A DNA stretch of 64,000 bases from Tateyamaria sp. ANG-S1 (GTDB taxonomy: Bacteria > Pseudomonadota > Alphaproteobacteria > Rhodobacterales > Rhodobacteraceae): contig NZ_JWLL01000005.1 in assembly GCF_000814025.1 (NCBI RefSeq), positions 434,001 through 498,000 of the forward strand. Direction: 5' to 3'. A program made the position numbers and the translations under genes. The notes beneath the pieces were generated by a model that did no database searches, had not been told where the DNA came from, and was given only the letters and a program-made list of their open reading frames with translations. This document shows, in pieces, positions 26,139-36,203 of the stretch. Each line of letters begins with the position of its first letter. The stretch's first letter is position 1.

Positions 26139-27882
26139 GCCGTTCCGCTTTTGCTCCGGGATGTGTGACTGCGCCCTTGTACGTTTCGCCCACAAGCTGC
26201 GCATATTTCCACAGCGCGCCCGAGGCATAGATGTTTTCGCGTGGGCCGGACCAGTTGGCTTTGCGTTCCGCCAGTTCCTCGTCCGTGAGGTCCACGTTGA
26301 TTGTGCCTTCGATCGCGTTGATCGTGATCACGTCGCCATCTTTCAGCAGGGCAATGGGGCCGCCATGGGCTGCTTCGGGGCCGACGTGGCCGATGCAGAA
26401 GCCGCGTGTTGCGCCCGAGAAACGGCCGTCGGTGATCAGCGCCACCTTCTTGCCCATGCCCTGGCCGGACAGGGCCGCCGTGGTGGCCAGCATCTCGCGC
26501 ATGCCGGGGCCACCGGACGGTCCCTCGTTGCGGATGACGAACACGTCGCCTTCCTCGTAGGTGCGGTTCTGGACCGCATCAAAGGCATCCTGTTCGCATT
26601 CGAAGACGCGCGCCGGACCGGTGAAGATCTGGTGCTGGGCTTCCATGCCCGCGACCTTCACGATGGCACCTTCGGGGGCCACGTTGCCCTTCAGGCCAAC
26701 AACGCCACCGGTCTTGGTGATCGGGTTTTCGATGGGGTGGATGACACGGCCATCAGCTTCGAGGCTGATCTTGTCCAGTTCTTCGCCGATGGAGTAGCCG
26801 GTTGCGGTGATGCAATCCTCGTGGATCAGGCCCGCTTTGCGCAGTTCCTTCATCACGACATAGATGCCGCCGACTTCATACATGTCCTTGGCAACGTATT
26901 GACCGCCCGGTTTGAGGTCGACGAAGTAGGGCGTGTCGCGGAAGATTTCGCAGACGTCATCAAGGTAGAAGTCGATCCCGGCCTCGTGCGCCATGGCGGG
27001 CAGGTGCAGACCGGCGTTGGTCGAGCCACCCGTGCAGGCCACGACGCGGGCCGCGTTTTCGAAGGCTTTGCGCGTGCAGATGTCGCGGGCGCGGATGTTT
27101 TTCTCGATCAGGTTCATGACCGCGGCGCCGGACGCTTCGCCGTATTGGTCACGGGATTCGTACGGTGCCGGGGCACCCGCGGAGTTGGGCAGGGCGAGGC
27201 CGATGGCTTCGGACACGCAGGCCATCGTGTTGGCGGTGAACTGGCCGCCGCACGCCCCGGCAGAGGGGCAGGCGACGCGCTCGAGGATGTCGAGCTCCGC
27301 CTCGGTCATAGCACCGCTTTGCTGCTGGCCGACGGCTTCGAACATGTCCTGCACGGTCAGATCGCGGTTGGCGTAGGCCTCGGGCACCTTGGCACCTACG
27401 GGTGCGCGGCCCGGAAGGATGGATCCGCCGTAGAGGAAGACGGACGGTACGTTGAGACGGATCATCGCCATCATCATGCCAGGCAGAGATTTGTCGCAAC
27501 CGGCCAGACCCACGATGGCGTCATAGCAGTGGCCGCGCATGGTCAGCTCAACCGTGTCTGCGATGGCTTCGCGGGAGGCGAGCGAGGAGCGCATGCCCTC
27601 GTGCCCCATGGCAAGGCCGTCGGTGACGGTGATGGTGGTGAACTCGCGTGGGGTGCCGCTGGCCGACTTCACGCCCATCTTCACCGCTTGGGCCTGCCGG
27701 TTCAGGGCGATGTTGCACGGAGCCGCTTCGTTCCAGCAGGTGGCCACACCAACGAGAGGTTGGTGAATCTCCTGCTCCGTCATGCCCATGGCATAGTAGT
27801 AGGACCGGTGCGGCGCGCGTGCGGGCCCTTCGGTCACGTGGCGGCTGGGTAGCTTGGACTTGTCGAACTTGCCTGTAAGCAT
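26119..27882 (-). CDS. ilvD: Dihydroxy-acid dehydratase
   Basis: 587 aa from ATG 27882; the in-frame extension to 28014 covers the divergent promoter region and lacks family similarity. Fe-S ligand cysteines are in [21 protein letters not shown] and [24 protein letters not shown] and [15 protein letters not shown] are IlvD/Edd signatures. It makes 2-oxoisovalerate and 3-methyl-2-oxovalerate in valine/isoleucine synthesis. A close alternative is a sugar-acid dehydratase of the same family, but length and motifs favour IlvD. Confidence 0.95.
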   Translation of the reverse strand: MLTGKFDKSKLPSRHVTEGPARAPHRSYYYAMGMTEQEIHQPLVGVATCWNEAAPCNIALNRQAQAVKMGVKSASGTPREFTTITVTDGLAMGHEGMRSSLASREAIADTVELTMRGHCYDAIVGLAGCDKSLPGMMMAMIRLNVPSVFLYGGSILPGRAPVGAKVPEAYANRDLTVQDMFEAVGQQQSGAMTEAELDILERVACPSAGACGGQFTANTMACVSEAIGLALPNSAGAPAPYESRDQYGEASGAAVMNLIEKNIRARDICTRKAFENAARVVACTGGSTNAGLHLPAMAHEAGIDFYLDDVCEIFRDTPYFVDLKPGGQYVAKDMYEVGGIYVVMKELRKAGLIHEDCITATGYSIGEELDKISLEADGRVIHPIENPITKTGGVVGLKGNVAPEGAIVKVAGMEAQHQIFTGPARVFECEQDAFDAVQNRTYEEGDVFVIRNEGPSGGPGMREMLATTAALSGQGMGKKVALITDGRFSGATRGFCIGHVGPEAAHGGPIALLKDGDVITINAIEGTINVDLTDEELAERKANWSGPRENIYASGALWKYAQLVGETYKGAVTHPGAKAERHEYWDL

Positions 27883-28050
27883 CTGGCGTCTCCCCCGAAA
27901 AAGCGTCTGGACTGCAATAGCCATTGGCCCGCTGCGCTGCAAGCGCTCGCGGTTGTAATAGGTGGGGGCTGGCACTAGGTTCTGCGGACGGGTCGCGCCC
28001 GGTTGCTTTTCCAACCGTTTGGACAGGGGTGCGGGCCATCAGGACGTGCC

Positions 28051-31000
28051 ATGGATTCCACCATATTCGCTTTCATCTGGAAGCATTCCAAGCGTGATCA
28101 ATTGATGTTGCTGGGGCTGACGCTTGTCACGTTCCCGTTTCTCTATGCCACGCTGGAATTGCCGAAGCGGATTATCAACGACGCGATTGGTGCGACCAGC
28201 AGTATCGTAGATGTGTTCGGCCTTGAGCTGACGCAAATCCAGTTCCTGCTGGCTTTGTGCTTTGGTTATCTGGGTGCCGTGCTGGCCCACGGCCTGCTGA
28301 AGATGCGCTTGAATACGATGAAGGGTGTGACGGCCGAACGGCTCCTGCGTCGCTTCCGCTTCCAGTTGATCAGCCGCATGCTGCGCTTTCCGCGCAGCTA
28401 CTTCCGTTCGACCAGCCAGGGTGAGTTGGTCAGCATGGTCACGTCCGAGGCCGAGCCGATGGGCGGGCTGATGGGCGACATGGTGGCACAGCCTGTGTTC
28501 CAGGCAGGCCAGATGCTGATCATCGTGGTGTTTCTGTTCCTGCAATCGGTGTGGTTCGGGCTGGCCGGTATCGCGCTTATCCCGTTGCAGGCATGGATCA
28601 TTCCGATGCTGCAGCGCCAGATCAACCTGCTGAACAAGGAACGTATCCGCGAGATTCGATCCTTCTCTTCCGAGATTGGGGAGAGTGCTGCAGGTATTTC
28701 GGATCTGCGCACCAATGGTGGCCTGCGGTATCGCCTTGCGCAGTTCACCGACCGGCTGAGCAAGCTGTTCGAGGTGCGCTTCCAGATCTACCAGAAAAAG
28801 TTCTTTATGAAGTTTCTGAACAACTTCATCACGCAGCTTACGCCGTTCTTTTTCTACTCGGTCGGGGGCGTGCTGGCCATTCGCGGTGAAATCACCGTGG
28901 GGGCGCTGGTGGCGGCGATCGCGGCCTACAAGGACCTGTCGAGCCCCTGGAAGGAACTGCTGACCTACTACAACCAGACGCAGGATATGTCCCTGCGGTG
29001 GGAGATCGTGACTGACCGGTTTGCGCCGCGCGACATGATTGATGAGAGGTTGTTCGAGGGCGAGCCGGACGTCATTCCACACCTGCAAGGCGACATCGTT
29101 CTGGACAACGTGACCGTCCGCAATGCCGAAAACACGCCCGTGCTTGAGCGCATCGACCTTACGATTCCCAAAGGCGCGCGGGTGGCCATTCAGGTCAAGA
29201 ACCAGACCGAACGAACTGCCATTGCCGAGCTATTGGTGCGAGAGGTGCTGCCGACCCGTGGGTCGATCACCATCGCCGGTCACGATCTGTCGACCTTGCA
29301 CCAGGAGGTCGTGTCGGCCCGCATCGGATATGCGCAATCGCGCCCCTATCTGTTCGATGGCACATTGGGCACCAACCTGTTGATGCCGCTGATGACGCGA
29401 CCCAACACGGTCCCGTGGGGGCAGGGCCGCAAGGATCGCTACATGACCGAAGCGCTGCGGTCCGGCAACAGCCCGGACCGGGTCGATACCGAGTGGGTCG
29501 ATCCCGCCCTTGCCGGTCTGGGCACCGAGGATGAGGTGCGCGCGTGGTGGTTTGCGCTGGTCGAGGCGATGGGCATCGACGAATTCATGTTCCGTCGTAT
29601 GCTGGTCAGCCGCATGGATCCCAAGCAGCATCCGGAGCTGGCCAAGGCCATCGTTGCGTTGCGCCCGGTCGTTGAAGAGCGCTTGCGCGAGCAAGGGTTG
29701 AGCGATGCGGTTTATCGCTTCGATCCCGAAGAGTTCAACCCGGCGGTTCCGCTTGGCGGCAACCTGCTTTTTGCAGCGCCCTCCCGCGATATTTCGCAAC
29801 AGGGGCTGGCGCGGGACGAACGGTTCATCAATCTGGTGTTTGAACACGGGCTTGCCGAACAAGGCATCGCCATCTCGCAAACCCTGATCGAGACGCTGCA
29901 CCAGACCTTTGGCCGTGATGGCACGAGCCACCCGCTGTTTACCGCACTCAACATCGAGGAAGAGATGTATGAGCAACTGGTCGATATTTCCGCCCGCCGC
30001 CGCGAACGTGGGGATGTGGCGCTGACCGATGATGAGTTTGCGCTACTTCTGACCGTGCCATTTGCCTTTACCGCCGAACAGATTGGTCCGGCGTTCCCCG
30101 AAAGCTTCAAAAAAGAGATTGTGCAGATCCGTAAGACCAGAGGCTCCGCCCTGCGTGAGCAGACGCAGGAGTTCTTTATTCCCATTGCACCGGAGACATA
30201 TCTGCCGCGTCTCACGCTGGTGGAAAACACCCTGTATGGTCGGATTTCGATGTTTGCCGGTGCCAAGGAAGAAGTAATCGAGGACCTCGTGGCCGATGTT
30301 GTGAAAGAGCACGATCTGCGCCGTCAGGTGGCCGAGACGGTGTTCGATATTCGCACCGGTCTGGGCGGCACGAACCTGCCTACCATCTTTCATGAACGGG
30401 CGGCGTTTTCCCGGGCGGGGATCAAGCGCCCGGACATCCTTCTCCTGGACCGCGCGCTTGCCAGCCACGGCAGCGAAGAGCGTCGCAAAACCCGAGAAGC
30501 GCTGCGCGAGCTGCTGCCAGACTCCACGCTGATTTTTTTGGAAGAGAGCTTTAACAACCCCGACGCCTACGACCTGTTTGTCGAGATCAAGGATGGGCGG
30601 ATTGACGGCGTTCAGGCCCATGACGAAGACGACGAGGAAGCCGACGATCTGAGCCGCAAGCTGCGTGTGATTTCGCGAGCGGACCTCTTTTCGGGCGTCA
30701 ACAGTCGTAACCAGCGCCTGCTGGCTTTTGCCGCGCAGTGGTACACCGCCGAACCGGGGCAGCGCATCTTTTCCATGGAGGAAAAGCCCGATGCTGCCTA
30801 TCTGTGCGTCAAGGGAAGTGCCGTGCTGAGCTACGACGGTGAGAATGGCGAAGACCGACATGTGACCACGATTGAGCCTGGCCGCCTGATCGGCGATCTG
30901 GCCATCATCCTGAACGAGCCGCGGCAACTGCATTTGACGGCCCTGACCGAAGCGACTTTCCTGCGCATCGGTGCGGCCGAATTCCGCGCTGTTCTGGAGG

Positions 31001-31134
31001 AGGACGCCACCGTGCTGCGCAGCCTGCTGAACACCGTTGCCAGCCATTTGACCGGCGCTGCCGAGTTGCTGCGTCAGGCCAATGTGCAGATCCCCCAGGA
31101 CGAGGGGCCGCCACCGCCGCCATTGGATCGCTGA
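28051..31134 (+). CDS. Degenerate ABC exporter-like protein with cyclic-nucleotide-binding domain
   Basis: 1027 aa from ATG 28051. Residues about 10-320 form a six-helix ABC transmembrane domain (LRRFRFQLISRMLRFPRSYF). The nucleotide-binding domain from about 345 has lost every catalytic motif: the Walker A position reads VKNQTERTA (382-390), signature LPTIF (776-780), Walker B DILLLD then R801 instead of glutamate, and E832 at the switch-histidine position. An insert of about 325 residues (445-770) splits the domain. A CRP-like cyclic-nucleotide-binding domain (about 885-1005) closes the protein. ATP hydrolysis is not expected. Its stop overlaps the CPBP protease start (TGATG). Function unknown. 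Confidence 0.9.
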   Translation: MDSTIFAFIWKHSKRDQLMLLGLTLVTFPFLYATLELPKRIINDAIGATSSIVDVFGLELTQIQFLLALCFGYLGAVLAHGLLKMRLNTMKGVTAERLLRRFRFQLISRMLRFPRSYFRSTSQGELVSMVTSEAEPMGGLMGDMVAQPVFQAGQMLIIVVFLFLQSVWFGLAGIALIPLQAWIIPMLQRQINLLNKERIREIRSFSSEIGESAAGISDLRTNGGLRYRLAQFTDRLSKLFEVRFQIYQKKFFMKFLNNFITQLTPFFFYSVGGVLAIRGEITVGALVAAIAAYKDLSSPWKELLTYYNQTQDMSLRWEIVTDRFAPRDMIDERLFEGEPDVIPHLQGDIVLDNVTVRNAENTPVLERIDLTIPKGARVAIQVKNQTERTAIAELLVREVLPTRGSITIAGHDLSTLHQEVVSARIGYAQSRPYLFDGTLGTNLLMPLMTRPNTVPWGQGRKDRYMTEALRSGNSPDRVDTEWVDPALAGLGTEDEVRAWWFALVEAMGIDEFMFRRMLVSRMDPKQHPELAKAIVALRPVVEERLREQGLSDAVYRFDPEEFNPAVPLGGNLLFAAPSRDISQQGLARDERFINLVFEHGLAEQGIAISQTLIETLHQTFGRDGTSHPLFTALNIEEEMYEQLVDISARRRERGDVALTDDEFALLLTVPFAFTAEQIGPAFPESFKKEIVQIRKTRGSALREQTQEFFIPIAPETYLPRLTLVENTLYGRISMFAGAKEEVIEDLVADVVKEHDLRRQVAETVFDIRTGLGGTNLPTIFHERAAFSRAGIKRPDILLLDRALASHGSEERRKTREALRELLPDSTLIFLEESFNNPDAYDLFVEIKDGRIDGVQAHDEDDEEADDLSRKLRVISRADLFSGVNSRNQRLLAFAAQWYTAEPGQRIFSMEEKPDAAYLCVKGSAVLSYDGENGEDRHVTTIEPGRLIGDLAIILNEPRQLHLTALTEATFLRIGAAEFRAVLEEDATVLRSLLNTVASHLTGAAELLRQANVQIPQDEGPPPPPLDR

Positions 31135-32042
31135 TGGGTGTTCTGAGTTTCGACTATCGCCCACATGCGCTGATGATTGATCCGGCGCGCGACCGGGCGC
31201 AGCTTTGGCGACTGGCCTTTGGCATCGTATTGGTTGCCGGTTTCTTTCTGGTGCTCAGCAATCTTGTCTTGGGCACGATTCTTGGGCTGCTTGAGCCGCA
31301 AACTGCCAGTGCGGTGTTGCGGGATGCGCAGACGGGTCGGACCGCGGGCGGGATGCTGTTGCTGTTGTTCCAGTTGGGTCTGTTGGGTGTTGCCGCGGCC
31401 ATGGTCGTGATCATGGTGCACAAGAGGCAGCCCGCGACGCTGATTGGCCCCATTGGTCTGGCGGTGCGTCAGTTCGGTGCGGTGTTGTTCATGATGGTGC
31501 TGCTCACCATCGCGCTGTGGGTTTTGCCGCCCTATGACATGGGTGAGGGGACGTTGACCCTTAACATGTCGGTCAGCCGCTGGCTGCTCTTGCTGCCCAT
31601 CGCCATCGTTGCGGTGCTTGTGCAGATCGGGGCGGAAGAGATCGTGTTTCGCGGTTATCTGCAGCAGCAACTTGCGGCGCGGTTCCGTTCGCCTTTGATC
31701 TGGATGATCCTGCCTGCCGTCTTGTTCGGTGCCGGGCACTACCTGCCCGAAAGTGCTGGCAGCAATGCGTTGACGATTGCGATCTGGGCGACTGTTTTTG
31801 GTGTCCTTATGGCCGATCTGACGGCTCGCTCCGGCACGCTTGGTCCCGCGATGGCGGTGCACTTCGCCAACAACATCTCGGCTATGGTGTTGACGGCCAC
31901 GCCGGACGAGATGTCGGGCCTTGCGCTTTACGTTTTGCCGTTCGGGATGGCGGACGAGGCGGCGATGGCCGCTTGGCTGCCTGTTGATTTCGGTTTCATG
32001 CTGGTGAGCTGGTTGGCCGCGCGTCTTGCCATCCGCGCTTGA
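31134..32042 (+). CDS. CPBP family intramembrane metalloprotease
   Basis: 302 aa, about eight membrane helices. The CPBP/Abi motifs are complete: EEIVFRGYL (E168, E169, R173), FGAGHYLPE with a histidine, and HFANN with the last histidine. Members cleave prenylated or membrane peptides, or act in immunity to bacteriocins. Its ATG overlaps the stop of the pseudo-ABC gene by one base, so the two products are probably partners. Substrate unknown. Confidence 0.9.
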   Translation: MGVLSFDYRPHALMIDPARDRAQLWRLAFGIVLVAGFFLVLSNLVLGTILGLLEPQTASAVLRDAQTGRTAGGMLLLLFQLGLLGVAAAMVVIMVHKRQPATLIGPIGLAVRQFGAVLFMMVLLTIALWVLPPYDMGEGTLTLNMSVSRWLLLLPIAIVAVLVQIGAEEIVFRGYLQQQLAARFRSPLIWMILPAVLFGAGHYLPESAGSNALTIAIWATVFGVLMADLTARSGTLGPAMAVHFANNISAMVLTATPDEMSGLALYVLPFGMADEAAMAAWLPVDFGFMLVSWLAARLAIRA

Positions 32043-32100
32043 TTGCATTTGACGCTGCCCCGGATTATCTGACGGAACGGAACCGCAGCAGGAAGCCCAC

Positions 32101-33030
32101 ATGAACTGGATCACCAACTATGTCCGGCCCCGGATCAACTCGATCTTTTCGCGGCGCGAGACCCCGGACAATCTGTGGACCAAGTGTGACAACTGCGGCA
32201 CGATGCTGTTTCACCGCGAGCTGTCGGACAACCTGAATGTCTGCACCAACTGCGGGCACCACATGGCGGTCACGCCCCGCGACCGCTTCACGGCGCTGTT
32301 CGACGGCGGCATCTTTACCGAGGTCGAGGTGCCTGCGCCGCTGACCGACCCGCTGCAATTCCGGGACCAGAAGAAGTATCCCGATCGCATGAAGGCGGCG
32401 CAGAAATCGACGGGCGAGAACGAAGCGATGCTGGTCGCCCGGGGCGAGATTGGGCGCACGCCCATCGTCGCCTGCGCGCAGGACTTTTCGTTCATGGGTG
32501 GATCCATGGGCATGTATGTGGGCAACGCCATCATCGCGGCCGCCGAAGAGGCGGTGAAGTTGAAGCGCCCGCTGGTTTTGTTTTCAGCCGCCGGTGGCGC
32601 ACGGATGCAGGAGGGGATCCTGAGCCTGATGCAGATGCCACGCACGACTGTTGCGGTGCAGATGCTGAAAGAGGCGAACCTGCCTTACATCGTCGTACTG
32701 ACCCATCCCACCACGGGTGGTGTGACGGCCAGCTATGCGATGCTGGGCGACGTTCATATCGCCGAACCCAACGCGCTGATCTGCTTTGCCGGGCCGCGGG
32801 TGATCGAACAAACCATTCGCGAAAAACTGCCCGAAGGGTTCCAGCGGGCCGAGTACCTGCTGGACCACGGCATGCTTGACCGCGTGACCAAGCGGACCGA
32901 GATGCGGGATGAGTTGATCACCATCACCCGGATGCTCATGGGCGAGCCGCCTGCTGTCAAAGGCGACTTGCCAGCCCCCGCGCCCCTGCCTGTCGAAGAA
33001 CCCGCTGCCGAGGATGCGGCAAAGGAATGA
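32101..33030 (+). CDS. accD: Acetyl-CoA carboxylase carboxyltransferase subunit beta
   Basis: 309 aa. The N-terminal zinc ribbon cysteines are C29, C32, C48 and C51; the crotonase-type carboxyltransferase body follows, with [12 protein letters not shown] and [17 protein letters not shown]. With AccA it moves carboxyl groups from biotin to acetyl-CoA. AGGAAG precedes the ATG, and folC overlaps by 4 nt, the usual accD-folC pairing. The C-terminal tail is rich in proline, alanine and glutamate, as in other Rhodobacterales. Confidence 0.97.
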   Translation: MNWITNYVRPRINSIFSRRETPDNLWTKCDNCGTMLFHRELSDNLNVCTNCGHHMAVTPRDRFTALFDGGIFTEVEVPAPLTDPLQFRDQKKYPDRMKAAQKSTGENEAMLVARGEIGRTPIVACAQDFSFMGGSMGMYVGNAIIAAAEEAVKLKRPLVLFSAAGGARMQEGILSLMQMPRTTVAVQMLKEANLPYIVVLTHPTTGGVTASYAMLGDVHIAEPNALICFAGPRVIEQTIREKLPEGFQRAEYLLDHGMLDRVTKRTEMRDELITITRMLMGEPPAVKGDLPAPAPLPVEEPAAEDAAKE

Positions 33031-34298
33031 GCACCGGTTCCGACGCCATTCTCGAACGGATGATGGCGCTGCACCCCAAGGTCATCGACCTGACGCTGGA
33101 CCGCGTGTGGCGGCTGCTGGAGGCGTTGGGTAATCCGCAGAATGACCTGCCTCCGGTGATCCACGTCGCCGGTACGAACGGCAAGGGGTCGACCCAGGCC
33201 ATGATCCGCGCGGGTCTGGAAGCGGCGGGACATCGCGTCCATGCCTACACCTCGCCCCATCTGGCGCGGTTTCACGAGCGTATCCGGCTGGCAGGAACGC
33301 TGATCTCCGAGCCTGATCTGACCGCCTATCTTGATGAATGCTACGAGGCGAACGGTGGTGCCGACATCACCTATTTCGAGATCACGACGTGCGCCGCGAT
33401 CCTTGCGTTCGCCCGGACGCCTGCGGACTACACGCTGCTTGAGGTCGGGCTGGGTGGGCGTTTGGACGCCACAAACGTCATTGACACGCCCAAGCTGACG
33501 ATCATCACGCCGGTGTCCATGGATCACGAGGCATTCCTGGGCAACACGCTGGCCAAGATTGCAGGCGAAAAGGCGGGGATCATCAAGCGGGGCGTGCCCG
33601 TGATCGTGGGTCCGCAAGAGGATGACGGTCTGGACGTGATTGAGGCGCAGGCCACGCGGCTGGGCGCCCCTGTGTTGGCCTATGGCCAGCATTGGCACGC
33701 GGTGCCTGAACGCGATGGCATGGTCTATCAGGATGAGGTGGGTCTGCTCGACCTGCCGCGCCCCGTCTTGCCGGGGGATCACCAGATACAGAATGCGGGG
33801 ATTGCGCTGGCCGCGTTGCGCCATCTGGGCTGTGATGCCTCTGCCTGCGAGGCGGCAGTGACCCAAGCGCAATGGCCCGCACGGATGCAACGGCTGCGCA
33901 CCGGGCCGCTGGTCGACCAGGCGGGCGAGGCCGAGCTTTGGTTGGATGGCGGGCACAACCCTGCGGCCGGTGTGGCCCTGGCCAGTGTCCTGAGCGGCTT
34001 GCCCAAGCGTCCGACGCACCTGATCTGCGGTATGCTCAACACCAAGGATGCGCGCGGCTACCTGCGTCCGCTCGCGTCGCATGTGGACAGTCTGACCGCG
34101 CTCTCCATCCCCGGTGAAAAGAACACGCTTCCAGCGTCTGAGACGGCGCAAGCGGCGCGCGATGTTGGGATGGTAGCGCACGAGGCCGAGGATGCTACAG
34201 CCGCGCTACAGGCGATCATTGCACGCGATCCGCACGCGCGTGTCCTGATTTGCGGATCGTTGTACCTGGCTGGTGCGATCCTGCGCGAAAACGGCTGA
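33027..34298 (+). CDS. folC: Bifunctional folylpolyglutamate / dihydrofolate synthase
   Basis: 423 aa. A Mur-ligase-type P-loop [11 protein letters not shown], the [23 protein letters not shown] segment and the C-terminal [12 protein letters not shown] motif are present. It adds glutamate to dihydropteroate and folates. Coupled to accD by ATGA. Normal length and intact motifs. Followed by a 139-bp spacer with inverted repeats, which likely ends the operon. Confidence 0.96.
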   Translation: MSTGSDAILERMMALHPKVIDLTLDRVWRLLEALGNPQNDLPPVIHVAGTNGKGSTQAMIRAGLEAAGHRVHAYTSPHLARFHERIRLAGTLISEPDLTAYLDECYEANGGADITYFEITTCAAILAFARTPADYTLLEVGLGGRLDATNVIDTPKLTIITPVSMDHEAFLGNTLAKIAGEKAGIIKRGVPVIVGPQEDDGLDVIEAQATRLGAPVLAYGQHWHAVPERDGMVYQDEVGLLDLPRPVLPGDHQIQNAGIALAALRHLGCDASACEAAVTQAQWPARMQRLRTGPLVDQAGEAELWLDGGHNPAAGVALASVLSGLPKRPTHLICGMLNTKDARGYLRPLASHVDSLTALSIPGEKNTLPASETAQAARDVGMVAHEAEDATAALQAIIARDPHARVLICGSLYLAGAILRENG

Positions 34299-34326
34299 CC
34301 TACATTCATCGCCGGTGTCTCAATAT

Positions 34327-34366
34327 TTCGGCACGCCCGCATTATGTTGACCATTCGGTGCCGAAT
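34327..34366. repeat. Inverted repeats downstream of folC
   Basis: TTCGGCAC (34327-34334) and GTGCCGAA (34358-34365) form an 8-bp inverted pair with 23 nt between; the right arm lies in the shorter palindrome ATTCGG-TG-CCGAAT (34353-34366). There is no T-run, so an operator for the next gene or a 3' stabiliser for folC is as likely as a terminator. Confidence 0.45.
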
Positions 34367-34437
34367 TTGCTACATCTAGCGCAGTTTTTCACCCTAACGT
34401 GGAACAACCGCGACGGGTTTGCTTGTGGGGAAGCAGT

Positions 34438-35013
34438 ATGTTCAGGCGAAAAAATGCGGGCGAATTGCCGTCCCAGGTCACGGATGATGCAGAGGACTAC
34501 GCATCGTCCAACATGAAGATGCTGGTCATCGCTGCCGCCTTCTTGATGGTGACGATTGTCTTGATCCTCTTGCAACCCGGCAGTGCGATAGAACCGGCGC
34601 AGACATTTGCAGAGAGCCCCGTGGTGGATGATCTGAGTGCATCCGAAGCGGAGGTGACGCGCGCCGATGCATCCCTGCTTGATCTGCAGGTGGTGTCCGC
34701 GTCCGAAGCGGTCAGCCGACAGTTGCGCCAGCCCATTCGCCTGACCGATACCGATGCGCGGCACACGGACCTGCGCAGCCTGACATCAGCGGTGTTGATC
34801 GGGTTCGGATACACTCCGCAGCAAGGCGACCGGCTGCAAGCGCTGCTGGTGCAGGCCCTGACCGAAGGGCAATCGAATGCCTATATTGACGCATTGCTGA
34901 ACACCGCTGCGGCGCGCAACGAATTTACCTTACCGCGCAAGCTGACGACGGCAGCAGGGCGGCTGGACACCGAAGCGTTGCTGGTGGCCCTGGTGCGTCA
35001 GTCGCAGGGCTAG
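34438..35013 (+). CDS. Hypothetical single-pass membrane protein, 191 aa
   Basis: The start is ATG 34438 with GGGAAG upstream. A basic, polar N-terminus (MFRRKNAG...) of about 25 residues precedes one membrane helix (MLVIAAAFLMVTIVLILL), then a soluble helical C-terminal domain of about 140 residues that would face the periplasm. No family recognised. Its stop overlaps the zapE stop in CTAG. It may be part of the envelope, but nothing in the sequence says more. Confidence 0.7.
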   Translation: MFRRKNAGELPSQVTDDAEDYASSNMKMLVIAAAFLMVTIVLILLQPGSAIEPAQTFAESPVVDDLSASEAEVTRADASLLDLQVVSASEAVSRQLRQPIRLTDTDARHTDLRSLTSAVLIGFGYTPQQGDRLQALLVQALTEGQSNAYIDALLNTAAARNEFTLPRKLTTAAGRLDTEALLVALVRQSQG

Positions 35014-36065
35014 GCGGCCCAGTCCGCGCTTTGCATTTCTCGCAGGCGCGAGGCTGTGCGTTCGAACTCGAACGTGCCTTCACCCTCAAGGTACAGCATT
35101 TCCGGTGTGTCGGCGGCAGAGCAGATCAGCCGAACATGCGCCTCATACAGCGCGTCGATCAGGGTGACAAAGCGCTTGGCTTCGTTGAAATTGCTGCGGC
35201 CCAGACACGGGATGTCGTCGACCATCAGCACCTTGCAGGCGTCGGCGATGGCGAGGTAGTCGCCCGGCCCAAGCGGCTTGGAACACAGGTCAAAGAAACT
35301 GCTGCGCCCGATGCCGTTGCGGAATTGCGGGATGGTGACGGTGCGCCCCTTGATTGTCAGGTCGAGCGGTTCAGCCCGCCCGCCTGACAGGTCCGCCCAG
35401 ATCGCGTCCATCTCGGCCCGCGCGGTTGCGCCAAGGGGCGAGAAGTAGACCGGGCTGCCCGACAGTCGGTCCTGTCTGTAGTCGGTGGGAGAGGCGAGTT
35501 CCCAAACGACCATCTTGTCCTTGAGCAGGTCGATGAATGGCACAAAAAGCTGTCGGTTCAGCCCGTCCTTGTACAGATCATCGGGCACCCGGTTGGATGT
35601 CGTCACGACGACGACACCGGCGGCAAACAGCGCCTCGAACAGACGGCCTACGATCATCGCATCGGTGATGTCGGTGATCTGCATTTCATCAAAGGCGAGC
35701 AGCCGGACTGAGGCGGCAACATCTGCGGCCACAGGCGCAATGGCATCATCCACGCCGCGCTGGCGGGCTGCGTGCATCGCGGCGTGGATCTCCTGCATGA
35801 AGGCGTGGAAATGCACCCGGCGTGCAGGCACATCCACACGCGAGGCAAAGAAGTCCATCAGCATCGACTTGCCGCGCCCGACACCGCCCCACAGGTACAG
35901 CCCCTTGGGTGGCTCGGGGGCCTTTCGGAACAGCCCCTTCTTGACCGGTGCGGCCAGCGCCGCGCGGATGCGTTCAAACTCGGGCAACACGGCCAGTTGC
36001 GCCGGGTCGGGCTGCAACTCGCCCTTGTCCACAAGCGCTTGGTATTCTGTCAGCAAATCACTCAT
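35010..36065 (-). CDS. zapE: Cell division protein ZapE / AFG1-like AAA ATPase
   Basis: 351 aa from ATG 36065. The P-loop GGVGRGKS lies at 60-67, the Walker B equivalent is RLLAFDEMQITD, and TTSNRVPDDLY (sensor 1) and the C-terminal AFG1 signature RSNFNEAKRFVTLIDALYE are present. ZapE modulates FtsZ rings in proteobacteria; the mitochondrial AFG1 homologue acts in membrane-protein quality control. Convergent with the 191-aa gene and divergent from the MFS gene. Complete and of usual size. Confidence 0.94.
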   Translation of the reverse strand: MSDLLTEYQALVDKGELQPDPAQLAVLPEFERIRAALAAPVKKGLFRKAPEPPKGLYLWGGVGRGKSMLMDFFASRVDVPARRVHFHAFMQEIHAAMHAARQRGVDDAIAPVAADVAASVRLLAFDEMQITDITDAMIVGRLFEALFAAGVVVVTTSNRVPDDLYKDGLNRQLFVPFIDLLKDKMVVWELASPTDYRQDRLSGSPVYFSPLGATARAEMDAIWADLSGGRAEPLDLTIKGRTVTIPQFRNGIGRSSFFDLCSKPLGPGDYLAIADACKVLMVDDIPCLGRSNFNEAKRFVTLIDALYEAHVRLICSAADTPEMLYLEGEGTFEFERTASRLREMQSADWAA

Positions 36066-36203
36066 CGCTGCCTGTCGTAGCGTGCAGGTCCCCACATGGG
36101 AAGCGCCGTCCGTTCAGGAATAGTGATGCGTAGACCAAGAATTCCTGATTTGACCCAAGTGCCTGCGTCCATACAGTCGGTGGGCACGCTTGAAGGTAAT
36201 CCC

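Noticed and set aside
25723-27852. 709-codon open frame antisense to ilvD
   Set aside because: A shadow of a highly expressed, G+C-rich gene; no family similarity and ilvD has all its motifs.
27883-28014. N-terminal extension of IlvD
   Set aside because: The added 44 residues lack similarity and would cover the divergent promoter; ATG 27882 gives the standard N-terminus.
32754-34181. 475-codon open frame antisense to accD-folC
   Set aside because: It spans the ends of two conserved genes and shows no domain.
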